Positions 22,487 to 32,405 of a stretch of 64,000 nt of DNA are shown here, piece after piece. The notes under the pieces were generated by a model that did not search any database, was not told where the DNA came from, and was given only the letters and a program-made list of their open reading frames with translations. The position numbers and the translations under genes were made by a program. This stretch comes from Neostapfia colusana. Lineage: Eukaryota; Streptophyta; Magnoliopsida; Poales; Poaceae. Position 1 is the stretch's first letter. Every line of letters starts with the position of its first letter. The stretch covers positions 69,895,683 through 69,959,682 of the forward strand of contig JASWHV010000001.1 in assembly GCA_030760725.1 (NCBI GenBank), in the 5' to 3' direction.

Positions 22487-22692
22487 TCTTGTTTTTTTTT
22501 CTTTTTTCTTTGCTCTCTTTCTTTTTCTTTTCTCTTTTCTCTTTTCCTTTTTTATTTTTTTTCCTTTTTTCTTTTTTTTTTTCCTTTTTTTCTTTTTTCC
22601 TTGTTCTTATATCTCTTACTCTCTTTTACTTCATTGATATTGGGTTTCATGTCTAGCCGACCCCAACAGGCTTGGGATAAAGGCTTGGTTTT
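22487..22692 (+). other. LINE 3' UTR with long pyrimidine tract
   Basis: A T/C-only run of over 100 bases (about 22490-22615) followed by the conserved GACCCCAACAGGCTTGGG-like end. No frame. Confidence 0.7.
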
Positions 22693-23281
22693 TGTTGTTG
22701 TTGTTGTTGTTTTTCAGAATTAATTCCCTAAAGTTCAAATTGTTGGGATTTTTAGCTAGAGGTCCACTTTGTGGAAAATTCTCAATTTTTGCCAGGACTT
22801 CATTGAAATATCCTTGAGTCTCTTGCCAAATTTCATATCCATCCGAGTTCATGAAGTCCACTTAATTGTGTGATTAAGTGAACTGCCCTGAGAAAATAGA
22901 AAAATGTACAGAAACATTTTGCAGAAATTTCTCAAACTTGATTAGAGCATAACTTTCTCTAGGATTCTCCAAATTACATGAAACCAATTGCATTAGATCC
23001 TTATTGAACTCTAATTTTCATAAAGTAATGGGTTGATCCATGAAAATCCCTGGAAATCCTTAGCATCTATAATAATGGCCATTTAGGCATTTATTTGTGT
23101 AGTGCTCAAATGAGCTTTGTTTCAGATGAAATCTAGCCAAGTCTCTGGTTAGGTTCTCACCAAGCCACAGTAAAAACTCAGAGCCAAAAGGGATGTCTAG
23201 CTAGGGTTAAGGTCTTTATATTTGTCAATTCAATCCATCTGCATTAAATTTGACACATATCGTTAATTTGATTACGTATAG

Positions 23282-23362
23282 TCACTGAAGGCGAGGAAGG
23301 CCCGGAGATCCTGGATTTCATCACTCCGGAGGAAAATCTAACCACTGACCAGCAGCAACAAT
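23282..23362 (+). other. LTR block X (putative internal coding exon), C1 LTR
   Basis: 81 nt after ACGTATAG|, reading TEGEEGPEILDF...DQQQQ, no stop. The donor has T|GCAGAC instead of G|GCAAG. It aligns with G (59030-59110) and C2 (51975-52055), all exactly 81 nt. Confidence 0.5.
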
Positions 23363-23562
23363 GCAGACCCTGGTTTGCATTTGACAAGTTTTATCAAGTT
23401 TTTGCTTTATATTCACTTAGCTTGAGGTATGTATGTGCATTAGGTGTAGGATGATTGAAACTCTATTTGCATAATCAGATTATTCTAAAGAGAGTGAAGG
23501 TAGTGTCTAAGTCCTCGCGTAGCATATGCCTTGCTTAATGTCTTATAGGCTTCGATACAAGT

Positions 23563-23583
23563 CGAGTAGTTAGAATCTACTCG
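23563..23583 (+). repeat. Conserved stem-loop CGAGTAG-N7-CTACTCG, C1 LTR
   Basis: A perfect 7-bp stem with a 7-nt loop in the X-Y spacer. The same stem and loop size occur at 59311-59331 (G) and 53438-53458 (F) with different loop bases. Confidence 0.65.
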
Positions 23584-24391
23584 CGAGTATAGGAATCGCC
23601 ACATATGGGATTGGTTCAAGATGTGAGATAATCTTAGTAAGAAAAATGAGACTAGGCAGGGGCGTAGGACGCAGCAAGAGGAAGTCTTCTTCACGTATCC
23701 CTGCCCGTGTCGATTGAGGACCGATCCATGTGCGGCCCACGCTGATCATGTTTGAATGTACCATAGACATATCGGATATATGGGGTCCGATAAACTGATG
23801 TAACCTATACCTCCAGGCGTGGAGGATTAAACCACCGATTTATAGGTGTAGGTATAAGGAAGCAAGGTGGAAATCCGCTAACGGGCATAGAGAGATGCTC
23901 CGTGTATGGAACCTCCTGCTCGTTTGGGTGCGACCGTTCGCCGTCTGGGCTGTTTGGTGAAAGGTTGTCTCGTACGACATTGGTTAAGCGTGCTGTGTGC
24001 AGCTCCGAGTATGGGCATACATGACGTGCTATTTGGGTATCCCTGCAGGTGTATATCGAGTCGATTCGCTGTCTCTCGCAGTTATGAGTACCGCTTGTTC
24101 ACTGTGTCTTGACGTAGTAAATTATATGGAATGATAGTGATGCATTACTGCTGTTATGAATAACTTGTATTGCTACATGTGTGCAACCAAATATTGCTCA
24201 CCAAATCTCATATTTGTGAACTGTTAACTTGTGGCTAAAAGATGAATTAAGGATGAACTTTTAGGCGTGTCCTTTGCTGCAAACTGCCATCCTACTTTAT
24301 TATGACATGCATGTAGAGTTCCATGTGTAGGAGAGTCGGTTAAGACTTGCTGAGCCATCGTGCTCATGGTTGCTGCTATGAGTGTTTGCAG

Positions 24392-24489
24392 GTGAGGAGT
24401 ACCCCGCTGACTCGGAGTATGGGTTCACCGTCGAAGGTTATCCTCCATCGGGAGCTACGGCTGTGTGGGAGCCGTGCACGCCGCCTTGA
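24392..24489 (+). other. LTR block Y (putative last coding exon), C1 LTR
   Basis: After GTTTGCAG|, reads EEYPADSEYG, EGYPPSGATA, then TGA. In frame with block X through a phase-1 joint over 1029 bp. The stop lies 261 bp before the LTR end. Confidence 0.5.
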
Positions 24490-24752
24490 AGTTGGGTGTA
24501 GCTAGTGTGGGTTGTCCATAGGGATGGACAACTGACTTTTGCTAGTTAGGGTTAGCCGTGAGTTGTATAAATAATTTTCACTGCAGTAAACTCTGTAAAG
24601 TATATGTAAACTGAAGGTTTGTACTACTTTTGTACAAATTCAGTAAGTTTGAATGTAACACTTGGTCTCCTTATTGTGTGTGCTGTCAGGTGTCGCATCG
24701 TGCGGCATCACCCTCTGTGATCCTGGATTGTACGGATTCGGTCCGTCACAGG

Positions 24753-24757
24753 CTGAC
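24753..24757. repeat. Target site duplication CTGAC, left copy (element H)
   Basis: CTGAC before TGTAAGTGC; the right side has CTAAC at 35634-35638, one mismatch. The site lies inside C1's primer binding region. Confidence 0.75.
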
Positions 24758-26084
24758 TGTAAGTGCATCTAGGATATCCCTTGTGGGTTTTGGCTAATTG
24801 ATGACGAACATATGAGATCCTAATGAAACTATTGAGATGATTGCAGGATAAACAAAGTGAAACAGCTCGGTGCACACAAAAAGGTGAAAAATGAAGTGGT
24901 GTCCATAAGAAGAATACCTTGATGGAAATTTAGAAGAATTAATTAGAATTTAAGTGTATAGGGTGTGTATGAAAGACACACTCCAAGAGCTCACGACTTT
25001 GCGCATGGAAAAGGGTTTTAAAATTATCCAAACTCTTCACAGTGCGCCGGACTAGTCCGATCATTGACCGGACTAGTCCGCCAAACTCTCTGTTCGCTAA
25101 ACGGACTAGTCCGCGTGCACACCAGACTAGTCCGCAAGACTTTCTGGAACCTCCTATCACTGGAGGCCGGACTAGTTCGATCATGGACCGGACTAGTCCT
25201 TGTGCACACCAGACTAGTCCGCCAGACTTTCTGGACATCATGATTCACTGTGACCGGACAAGTCCGGACCAGCACCGGACTAGTCCGGTATTAGGTTTAA
25301 CAACGGTAACTTTTTTTGGAAACCCTACAAAAAGAGGTCCTTCGTTTTTTTTCTCAAAATACATGACTAATACTGCAGCAAACACAAACCCTAGCGCCGC
25401 CACCTTGTCCCAAGAGTCCAAAACACATCTCCCCCCACATCTAAAGTGCAAAAAGATCAAAATCAATTGAACACTTGGATTCGGGATTGGGAGATCGTCG
25501 TTCTTTCGTTGTGAGCTCTTGGGGTTTGATCTTTCTACACTCATATTCTGCATTGTACTATTTTCGAGTGTATTTGATCACGTTCTTATTATAATTCTCG
25601 TGGGAGCCCTCAACTTGTGAGGTAGCCCCACAAACTCGGTGATTGCCCGTGATAGTGGAGTCAAGTCGGTCTTTGTGGTGACTTGAAGAGGGAAAGGGTT
25701 AGGAACCCGGCTCTGTGTGAGCTTCCTCAACGAGGATGTAGATCTCTTGGTGAGATCGAACCTCGGTAAAAATTTGTGTCTTTTGTTTCTCATTTACTTT
25801 ACATTTTGATACATTAGATCACTAGTTTGCTAATCATCATTTGAGTTTCTTATAAGTTTGCACGTGCATTCATATAATAAACTTAATTTATAAAAACTGT
25901 TGTTCTCATTCTGCTGCTGAAAGATTCAATTTCTGAAACACACTTAATTAACTCACATAATTCAGCACACCGGACTAGTCCGCCCACACAACCGGACTAG
26001 TCCGGTCAATAAAGTTTCTGATAACTCTATTAAGTGTGCAGGAATCTTTTAAAGGCCTATTCACCCCCCTCTAGGCCACATTCA
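24758..26084 (+). repeat. Element H 5' LTR (1327 bp)
   Basis: Starts TGTAAGTGCATC and ends GGCCACATTCA. Nine CGGACTAGTCCG-type palindromes lie at about 25058-25293 and two more at 25973-26005. The TATA position (25326) reads TACAAAAA here against TATAAAAA in the 3' LTR. A leader intron is possible between CCTCG|GTAAAAATT near 25768 and GTGTGCAG|G at 26041. Confidence 0.95.
25058..25293. repeat. Palindrome cluster CGGACTAGTCCG (5' LTR, U3)
   Basis: Nine copies or one- to two-base variants of the 12-bp palindrome CGGACTAGTCCG, spaced about 20-35 bp, ending just upstream of the TATA position. Palindromes of this kind are known in Sirevirus LTRs (for example with ACTGT cores in maize); the ACTAGT core here is a variant. 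Frames reading RTSP repeats across them are artefacts. Confidence 0.9.
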
Positions 26085-26085
26085 A

Positions 26086-26098
26086 TTGGTATCAGAGC
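26086..26098 (+). other. Element H primer binding site (tRNA-iMet type)
   Basis: TTGGTATCAGAGC one base after the LTR end, an exact match to the initiator-Met primer sequence. Confidence 0.92.
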
Positions 26099-26137
26099 AA
26101 GGTTCTCCATCAAAGAAACTCACATCTCGGAGAGATC

Positions 26138-28408
26138 ATGGCCTCTGAGAAGAACAACGACATCCCAAAGATGAACATCAATGAGGAGGAGCAAGAAGCT
26201 AAAGCCTTCGATGTGCTGAAAGACAGCCCACATGATGATGAAGAAGTGAGGCAGCTAAAAGCACTCCTGAGAAAGAAACTGCTAGCACAAAAGGGAAGAG
26301 AAGAAGAGAAGACGACTGGGAGTGGTCATCACGACTACTCCCGGTATCCTTACAACTACAACCGTCTCAATTCAAACAATCACTATCTTTCGATTCCTAT
26401 GGGAAGGCCTCCACAGTTTGACGGAAGTGACTATACCATGTGGAAGTACAACATGAAGATGCATCTGATATCTCTGAACCCGAGTCTGTGGCACATTGTT
26501 TGCACAGGCATAGATATTCCGGGCACGGATGATGAACTCACTCCAGAACAAGAACAAGAGATTCACAGAAATGCACAAGCCGTCGCCGTGACCACATCAT
26601 CACTAAGCAGAGAGGAATTCACCAAGATCGATGGGTTAGAAAGTGCAAAAGAAATCTGGGATACCCTCAAGACAGCTCACGAAGGAAATAGGTCAGTTCG
26701 TGAAGCCAAAATCAAAATGCTTGAAGGAGAGTTGGGGAGATTTGCTATTGAAGAAGGCGAATCACCTTAAGACATGTACAACCGGATGAAAGCACTCATC
26801 AACAAAATTCGTGCTTATGGAAGTAAGAAATGGACAGATCACAAAGTGGTCAAAAGAATGATTAGAGCCTTTATGCCAAGAAATGTCACACTTTGCTCAA
26901 TGATCAGAGAGAGCCCCGATTTTCACAAAATGACTCCCGATGAATTACTAGGGAAGATCATAAATCATGAAATGATGGAGAAAGAAGCCCAATACGTCAA
27001 AGACTTAGCCGAACTCACCTCATCCAAAAAGAAAGAAGTTGCTCTCAAAGCAACGTGCAGACCCAAACTCAAAGAAACTTGTGAAGACCAAGACGATGGA
27101 GATACAAGCGACGAGAGCACCGATCTTGATGACGAAGAAATGGTACTCTTCATCAAAAAGTTCAAACGCATGATGAAGAGAAGACATGGCAACAATTCAC
27201 ATGAAGGCAAAAGCAAGGATAAAGGAAAATCCAAGGCTCGACGCACTTGCTACAACTGCGGAGAGTATGGTCACTTCAAGGTGGACTGTACTTATGAAGA
27301 AAACAAAAAGAAGAAGGAAACAAGATCTCAAGAAAAGAAAAATTTCAGAAAAAGAAGACAAGTCCATCAAGCTCACATTGGGAAGGAGTGGGACTCAAAC
27401 GACGAGTCCTCCTCCGATGAAGAAGAAGAGCTGGCCACTATCGCAGTCAAGAAACCAACTATGAGAGCCACACTCTTTCCGAACATGGGAGGACGGGACA
27501 TGAACAACCACACTTGTCTTATGGCTAAGGAAGGCAAGAAAAAGGTTCGACTTACTCCTCCTGTACTAAATTCCTCCATTGATGACTTTGATAGCTCCAG
27601 TGATAATGAAGAAATGTTTAGAGGGCTAAGTAAAATTGCTTTAAAGAATATGGAAATGTTGTCGAACGAAATCTTTGAAAAGGAGGAACTTGTCAACCGA
27701 CAAGAAGATATGCTCATCCGTGAGAGGAAGAGATATCAAGAAGTTGAAAAGCTTCTTGAGCTTGAAAGAGAGAAGAATGAGTCACTTGAGTTAGAGCTAG
27801 CCTTGAGTAAGGAAACTTACTCAAAGTTAGAGGACTCGCACATTGCAATCAAGGAAGAACTTGCTAACTTGTCAAAAGTTAACAAAATCCTTGAGGTGCA
27901 AGTTGTGTCGCTCAAACAAAGTGACTCCTCTTCCTCCAAGAGCTCTTCCTCCAAAGACATGAGTTCGACAACAATAAGAACCTGCACTTGCTCTAGTAAG
28001 AAGAATGTAATTTCTAATGCTTCAACTTCTCATGACATGCATTCTTCTCAAAACGACATCTTTGATAAGGAGAAGATCAAATATGCACGAAGTGCATATA
28101 TGATCACTAGACCTCCCAATGTCAAAGATGGTATTGATTTTGACAGGAACAAACACATGTCTACTCCTAATCATGCTAAGAATAGAATCACTTTTGTTAA
28201 AGAAAAATCCCATGAATCTGAGTTACAAACACTGTTCCGTACATTTGATGCTTCTTATGTTCTCATGAAAAACAAGTATGGAAAAGTCATTGCTAAATAT
28301 ACAGGGCCACGCCACAAGAACTTAAAAACTTGTGTGTGGGTGCCCAAGACTCTTGTGACTAACCTGAGAGGACCCAAGCAAGCTTGGGTACCTAAAACCA
28401 AGGAATAA
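26138..28408 (+). pseudogene. Element H gag (one nonsense codon)
   Basis: ATG 26138 in GATCATGGCC. 757 codons to TAA 28406-28408, with an in-frame TAA at 26768-26770 where CAA (SPQDMYN) is expected, a single C-to-T change. Domains: acidic N-terminus; copia-type gag core with MGRPPQFDGSDYTMWKYNMK and MYNRMKALINKI (residues about 85-330); basic linker; zinc knuckle CYNCGEYGHFKVDC (about 370); an acidic stretch; a strongly predicted coiled coil (about 500-600, from KEELVNRQEDM); and a Ser-rich tail. It would form the virus-like particle in the cytoplasm. The pol frame overlaps its last 50 nt. Confidence 0.92.
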
Positions 28409-31400
28409 TTCTATTTTGCAGGCTTACTCCTCTGGCGGATCTAAGTGGGTGCTAGATAGCGGATGCACAAATCATATGACCGGAGAGAGAGGTATGTTTG
28501 TGGAGTACGAGTGCAACAAGGATCCAAGTGAAGGTATATACTTTGGAGACAACAGCCAAGGAAAGGTCCTTGGTAGTGGTAACATTGAAATATCCTCTCA
28601 ACACACCTTATCTAATGTTTTACACGTAGACTCTCTAGATTATAATCTTTTATCGATATCTCAACTATGTGACAAAGGTTACAACTGTTTATTCACTAAT
28701 GAGGGTGTGACCGTCTTTAGAAGAAGCGATGGCTCGATTGCATTCAAGGGATTGTTGAAGGGAAAGCTTTATCTTGTTGACTTCAACAAAGATAAAGCCG
28801 AACTCAACACTTGCTTGGTTGCTAAGACCAACATGAGATGGCTGTGGCATAGACGGCTAGCCCCTGTTGGAATGAGAAATCTGCAGAAACTTCTAAAAGG
28901 TGGTCACATCCGTGGTCTTAAGGATGTGGTTTTTGAAAAAGACAGGCCGTGCAGCGCTTGTCAAGCAGGAAAACAGGTTGGAGCACCACACCCCGCCAAG
29001 AATGTGATGACCACCGCTAGACCGCTGGAACTTCTCCACATGGATCTCTTTGGTCCAATTGCGTACATCAGCATTGGCGGTAACAAATACGATTTAGTAA
29101 TTGTTGATGATTTTTCAAGATTTACCTGGGTATTTTTCTTGTATGATAAATCAGAAACTTAGGGAATCCTCAAGAAGTTCTTGAAAAGAGCTCAGAATGA
29201 ATTCTCATCAATTGTAAAGAATATCAGAAGTGACAATGGGACAGAATTCAAGAACACCCAAGTTGAAGAATATCTCAATGAAGAAGGTATAAAGCATGAA
29301 TTCTCGACACCCTACTCTCCTCAACAGAATGGGGTGGCTGAAAGGAAGAACAGAACATTGATCGAAATGGCGAGAACAATGTTGGATGAATACAAGACGT
29401 CAGACCGATTTTGGGCAGAAACGGTGAACACCGCTTGTCATGCCACAAATCGGTTGTACCTTCATCGACTACTGAAGAAAACTCCATATGAGCTTCTCAC
29501 GGGTAAAAAGCCTAATGTTTCTTATTTCAAAGTTTTTGGTTGCAAATGTTTTATTCTGAACAAGAAACCAAGGGCCTCGAAGTTCTCTTCGAAGTCCGAT
29601 GAAGGATTCTTGCTCGGATATGAATCGAATGCCTACGCCTATCGTGTCTTCAACAAGGTGTCCGTCCTTGTTGAAGTAGCACGTGACGTAGTGTTCGATG
29701 AAACTAACGGCTCACAAGTGGAGCAAGTCGATAAGTTTATGCTAGATAAGGAGGAAGCTCCATGTGAAGCGCTGAAGAAAATGGCACTTGGTGATATCCT
29801 ACCACGAGAGGAAACACAAGATGAATTTCAACAAGGAAGCAATGATCAAGGGGGAGCTCCTACACAAGATCAGGTTGAGGAAGGTCAAGAAGATCAAGAT
29901 GATCATGGAAGCAATGATCTAGGGGGAGACATGACACATGAAGACAATGAAGAACAAGCAACTATACAAATTCCACACCCAAGAGTACATCAGTGTGTGC
30001 AAAGAGACCATCCTGTCAACAATATCATTGGAGATATTGCTAAGGGAGTAACTACTAGATCTCAAATTGCAAATTTTTGTGAACGCTATTCTTTTGTATC
30101 TTTTCTGGAGCCATACAGGGTAGAAGAAGCCTTAAGGGATCCAGACTGGGTGATTGCGATGCAAGAGGAGCTGAACAACTTCAAAAGAAATGGAGTGTGG
30201 GAGCTGGTGGAAAGACCAATGGCGAACATCGTTAGAACCAAATGGGTCTTTCGGAACAAGCAAGATGAACATGGAGTAGTGACAAGAAATAAAGCGAGGT
30301 TGGTGGCCAAAGGTTATTCTCAGGTGGAAGGTTTGGACTTCGATGAAACTTTCGCTCCTGTAGCTAGACTTGAGTCCATTCGCATTTTATTGGCATATGC
30401 TACTCACCATAATTTTAAGTTGTATCAAATGGACGTCAAGAGTGCCTTCCTCAATGGTCCGATAAAGGAGGAAGTCTATGTGGAGCAGCCACCGGGGTTC
30501 GAAGATCAGGAGTATCCCAACCATGTCTATAAACTGCGTAAGGCTCTCTATGGCCTCAAACAGGCTCCTCGAGCCTGGTATGAGTGCCTTAGAGATTTTC
30601 TGACTCAAAATGGATTCAAAATTGGTAAAGCTGACTATACACTCTTTACTAAACATTTTGATGATCATTTATTCATATGTCAAATTTATGTTGATGACAT
30701 TATCTTTGGATCTACTAACAAGTCCTTCTGTGAAGAATTTAGCAAAATAATGACAGACAGGTTCGAGATGTCAATGATGGGCGAATTGAAGTTCTTCTTG
30801 GGATTTCAAGTGAAGCAACTGAGAGAAGGTACATTTATAAGCCAAACTAAATATACACAAGACATTCTCAAGAAATTCAATATGGACAAAGCCAAGCCCA
30901 TCAAGACACCCATGGCCATCAACGGACATCTCAACCTCAATAAAGACGGTCCAAATGTGGACCAAAAGGTATATAGGTCCATGATTGGCTCCTTACTTTA
31001 TTTATGTGCATCTAGGCCAGATATTATGCTTAGTGTTTGCATGTGTGCAAGGTTTCAAGCCGCACCTAAAGAGTGTCACTTAATTGCTGTAAAAAGAATC
31101 CTAAGGTACCTTGTGCACACACCCAACTTGGGCCTTTGGTATCCCAAAGGATCCAAGTTTAACTTGATAGGGTATTCCGACGCCGACTATGCAGGATGCA
31201 AAGTCGATAGAAAGAGCACGTTAGGGACTTGTCAATTTCTTGGTAGGTCCCTAGTTTCTTGGTCATCTAAAAAGCAGAACTCCATTGCTCTTTCCACAGC
31301 GGAAGCGGAGTATGTTGCAGCCTGTAGTTGTTGTGCGCAACTACTTTGGATGCGACAGACTCTTAGGGACTACGGCTACAATCTAAGTCATATCCCGCTT

Positions 31401-31640
31401 CTATGCGATAATGAAAGTGCTATAAAAATTGCACACAACCCTGTAGAGCACTCAAGAACTAAGCACATAGATATCCGTCATCACTTTCTTAGAGATCATT
31501 CATTAAAAGGTGACATTGCTATTTCACATGTTAGGACTGAAAAACAACTTGCGGATATTTTTACCAAACCATTAGATGAGAAAAGGTTTTGTGAACTAAG
31601 AAATGAGCTAAACATTCTTGACTCTCGAAATGTGGCTTGA
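28359..31640 (+). pseudogene. Element H pol: protease, integrase, RT, RNase H (one nonsense codon)
   Basis: Open from 28359 in the frame +1 to gag, with a TAG at 29160-29162 where CAG is expected (SETQGILKKF). Order: protease WVLDSGCTNHMTG; GAG-pre-integrase zinc part (LWHRRLAPVGM, CSACQAGKQ); integrase core with HMDLFGP, RSDNGTEF and NGVAERKNR (D, D, E present); RT with FLNGPIKEEVYVEQPPGF and catalytic YVDDIIFGS; RNase H with GYSDADYAG, STAEAEYVA and KHIDIRHHFLRDH. All catalytic residues are visible. Apart from the stop it is intact over more than 1000 codons. The AAGGGGGAG runs in the integrase-RT linker (29848, 29920) are typical of the genus by recall. Confidence 0.94.
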
Positions 31641-31861
31641 AACATTGCATACCTGGTTGCAACTTAAAATGTTCCTTTGTATTGTTAAAAATGCTCCTCT
31701 TCTCCTTTTCTACTTAGAAAACTATTTTAATGAAGAAATCTTGTGGATTATGACCATTGTTTGATTGCTGATTGCCTACTGGTCGTAATCACCAAGACTA
31801 TTTACAAAATTATTGTCCTTGGATCACTATTAATCATCTATATATGTATCAGGTCTGTTGG

Positions 31862-31962
31862 AAACGGACTAGTCCGATTTTCAACCTGACTAGTCCGGAC
31901 AGACGAAACTGGTTAGGTCATTTCAAGGGGCTCGGACTAGTCCGGTCCATCGCATATATAAG
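31862..31962 (+). promoter_or_regulatory. Internal promoter-like region before ORF3
   Basis: Three palindromes of the LTR type (near 31864, 31888 and 31931), the last one a dozen bases before TATATAAG (31955-31962). A CT-rich leader with AAACCCTAG follows. This repeats the order seen in the LTR (palindromes, TATA, AACCCTAG leader). It suggests that ORF3 has its own transcript; inferred, not shown. Confidence 0.55.
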
Positions 31963-32405
31963 CCCTTGACCGGCCCAGACCTCTCCCTCACCCCTCATTA
32001 GACTTGCTCTCCCTCTCCTCTTCCAAACCCTAGCCTCCAAAGTGATTTTTGGGTTGAACCCTCAAAATCGAGATTTTCTCCGTGGGAAATCCTCCCCTTC
32101 TTCAACGCGGATCTTCAAATCTTGGTAAATTTCTCCCCAAAACCAAATTCTCAACTTTCCTCGTTCTAGCTTGTTTCCTTTTATTCCAAGGGTATACATT
32201 GGCCTTAGAGATGTATTCCCACCACTTTTCTACTCTTTTGCATCCTTAGATAGATTTATTGATCAAAATGCTAGGGTTCTTATGCCGGGGCGGACTAGTC
32301 CAGTTCTCAGGTGCGGACTAGTCCGGTCCCTGTCATCTGAATCCCTACATTACCTTGAATCCTTGATTCATTCTTATCTAATCCGTGAACTCCTTATCAG
32401 GCACA
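31963..32405 (+). other. ORF3 5' leader with possible intron
   Basis: A possible donor is AAATCTTG|GTAAAT near 32124 and an acceptor CTTATCAG| at 32400. Two palindromes lie between them (32292-32303 and 32314-32325), as two lie in the presumed leader intron of the LTR. No other frame is supported. Confidence 0.45.

Larger units (their letters stand above)
21280..22710 (+). mobile_element. RTE-type LINE, 5'-truncated
   Basis: Truncated on the left within the RT (reading LWERMIEHRLRKVT) and ending with GGCTTGGGATAAAGGCTTGG and a (TTG)n tail at about 22693-22710, the tail style known for plant RTE LINEs. C1 LTR sequence resumes at about 22711 (CAGAATTAATTCCC), where it aligns with the C2 LTR near 51411. 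A target duplication cannot be told from the T-rich junctions. Confidence 0.85.
20258..24750 (+). repeat. Element C1 5' LTR (about 4.5 kb including a LINE insertion)
   Basis: Starts TGTAAAGGCCCAAG and ends GGTCCGTCACA. A degraded iMet-type site follows. It contains a GC-rich leader-like part (20520-21080), the LINE (21280-22710), block X, a hairpin and block Y. Its start resembles the LTRs at 49415 and 56553 in the motif GTGAAGAGCAAGTAACC, but overall it is a different subfamily. The right-hand partner LTR is not recognised in the window. Confidence 0.85.

Noticed and set aside
22490..22615. Long T/C tract as a regulatory GA/CT element
   Set aside because: It lies between the LINE stop codon and its conserved tail, so it is simply LINE 3' UTR.
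25058..25293. Evenly spaced palindromes resembling a CRISPR array
   Set aside because: Short 12-bp palindromes with variable gaps, repeated in both LTRs of a copia element; a known type of Sirevirus LTR motif.
25042..25470. 142 aa frame rich in RTSP
   Set aside because: Product of the CGGACTAGTCCG palindromes in the Sirevirus LTR; the 3' LTR copy shifts frame.
26086..26098. tRNA-Met gene fragments at primer sites
   Set aside because: Only 12-14 bases complementary to a tRNA 3' end, placed beside LTR ends; no cloverleaf.
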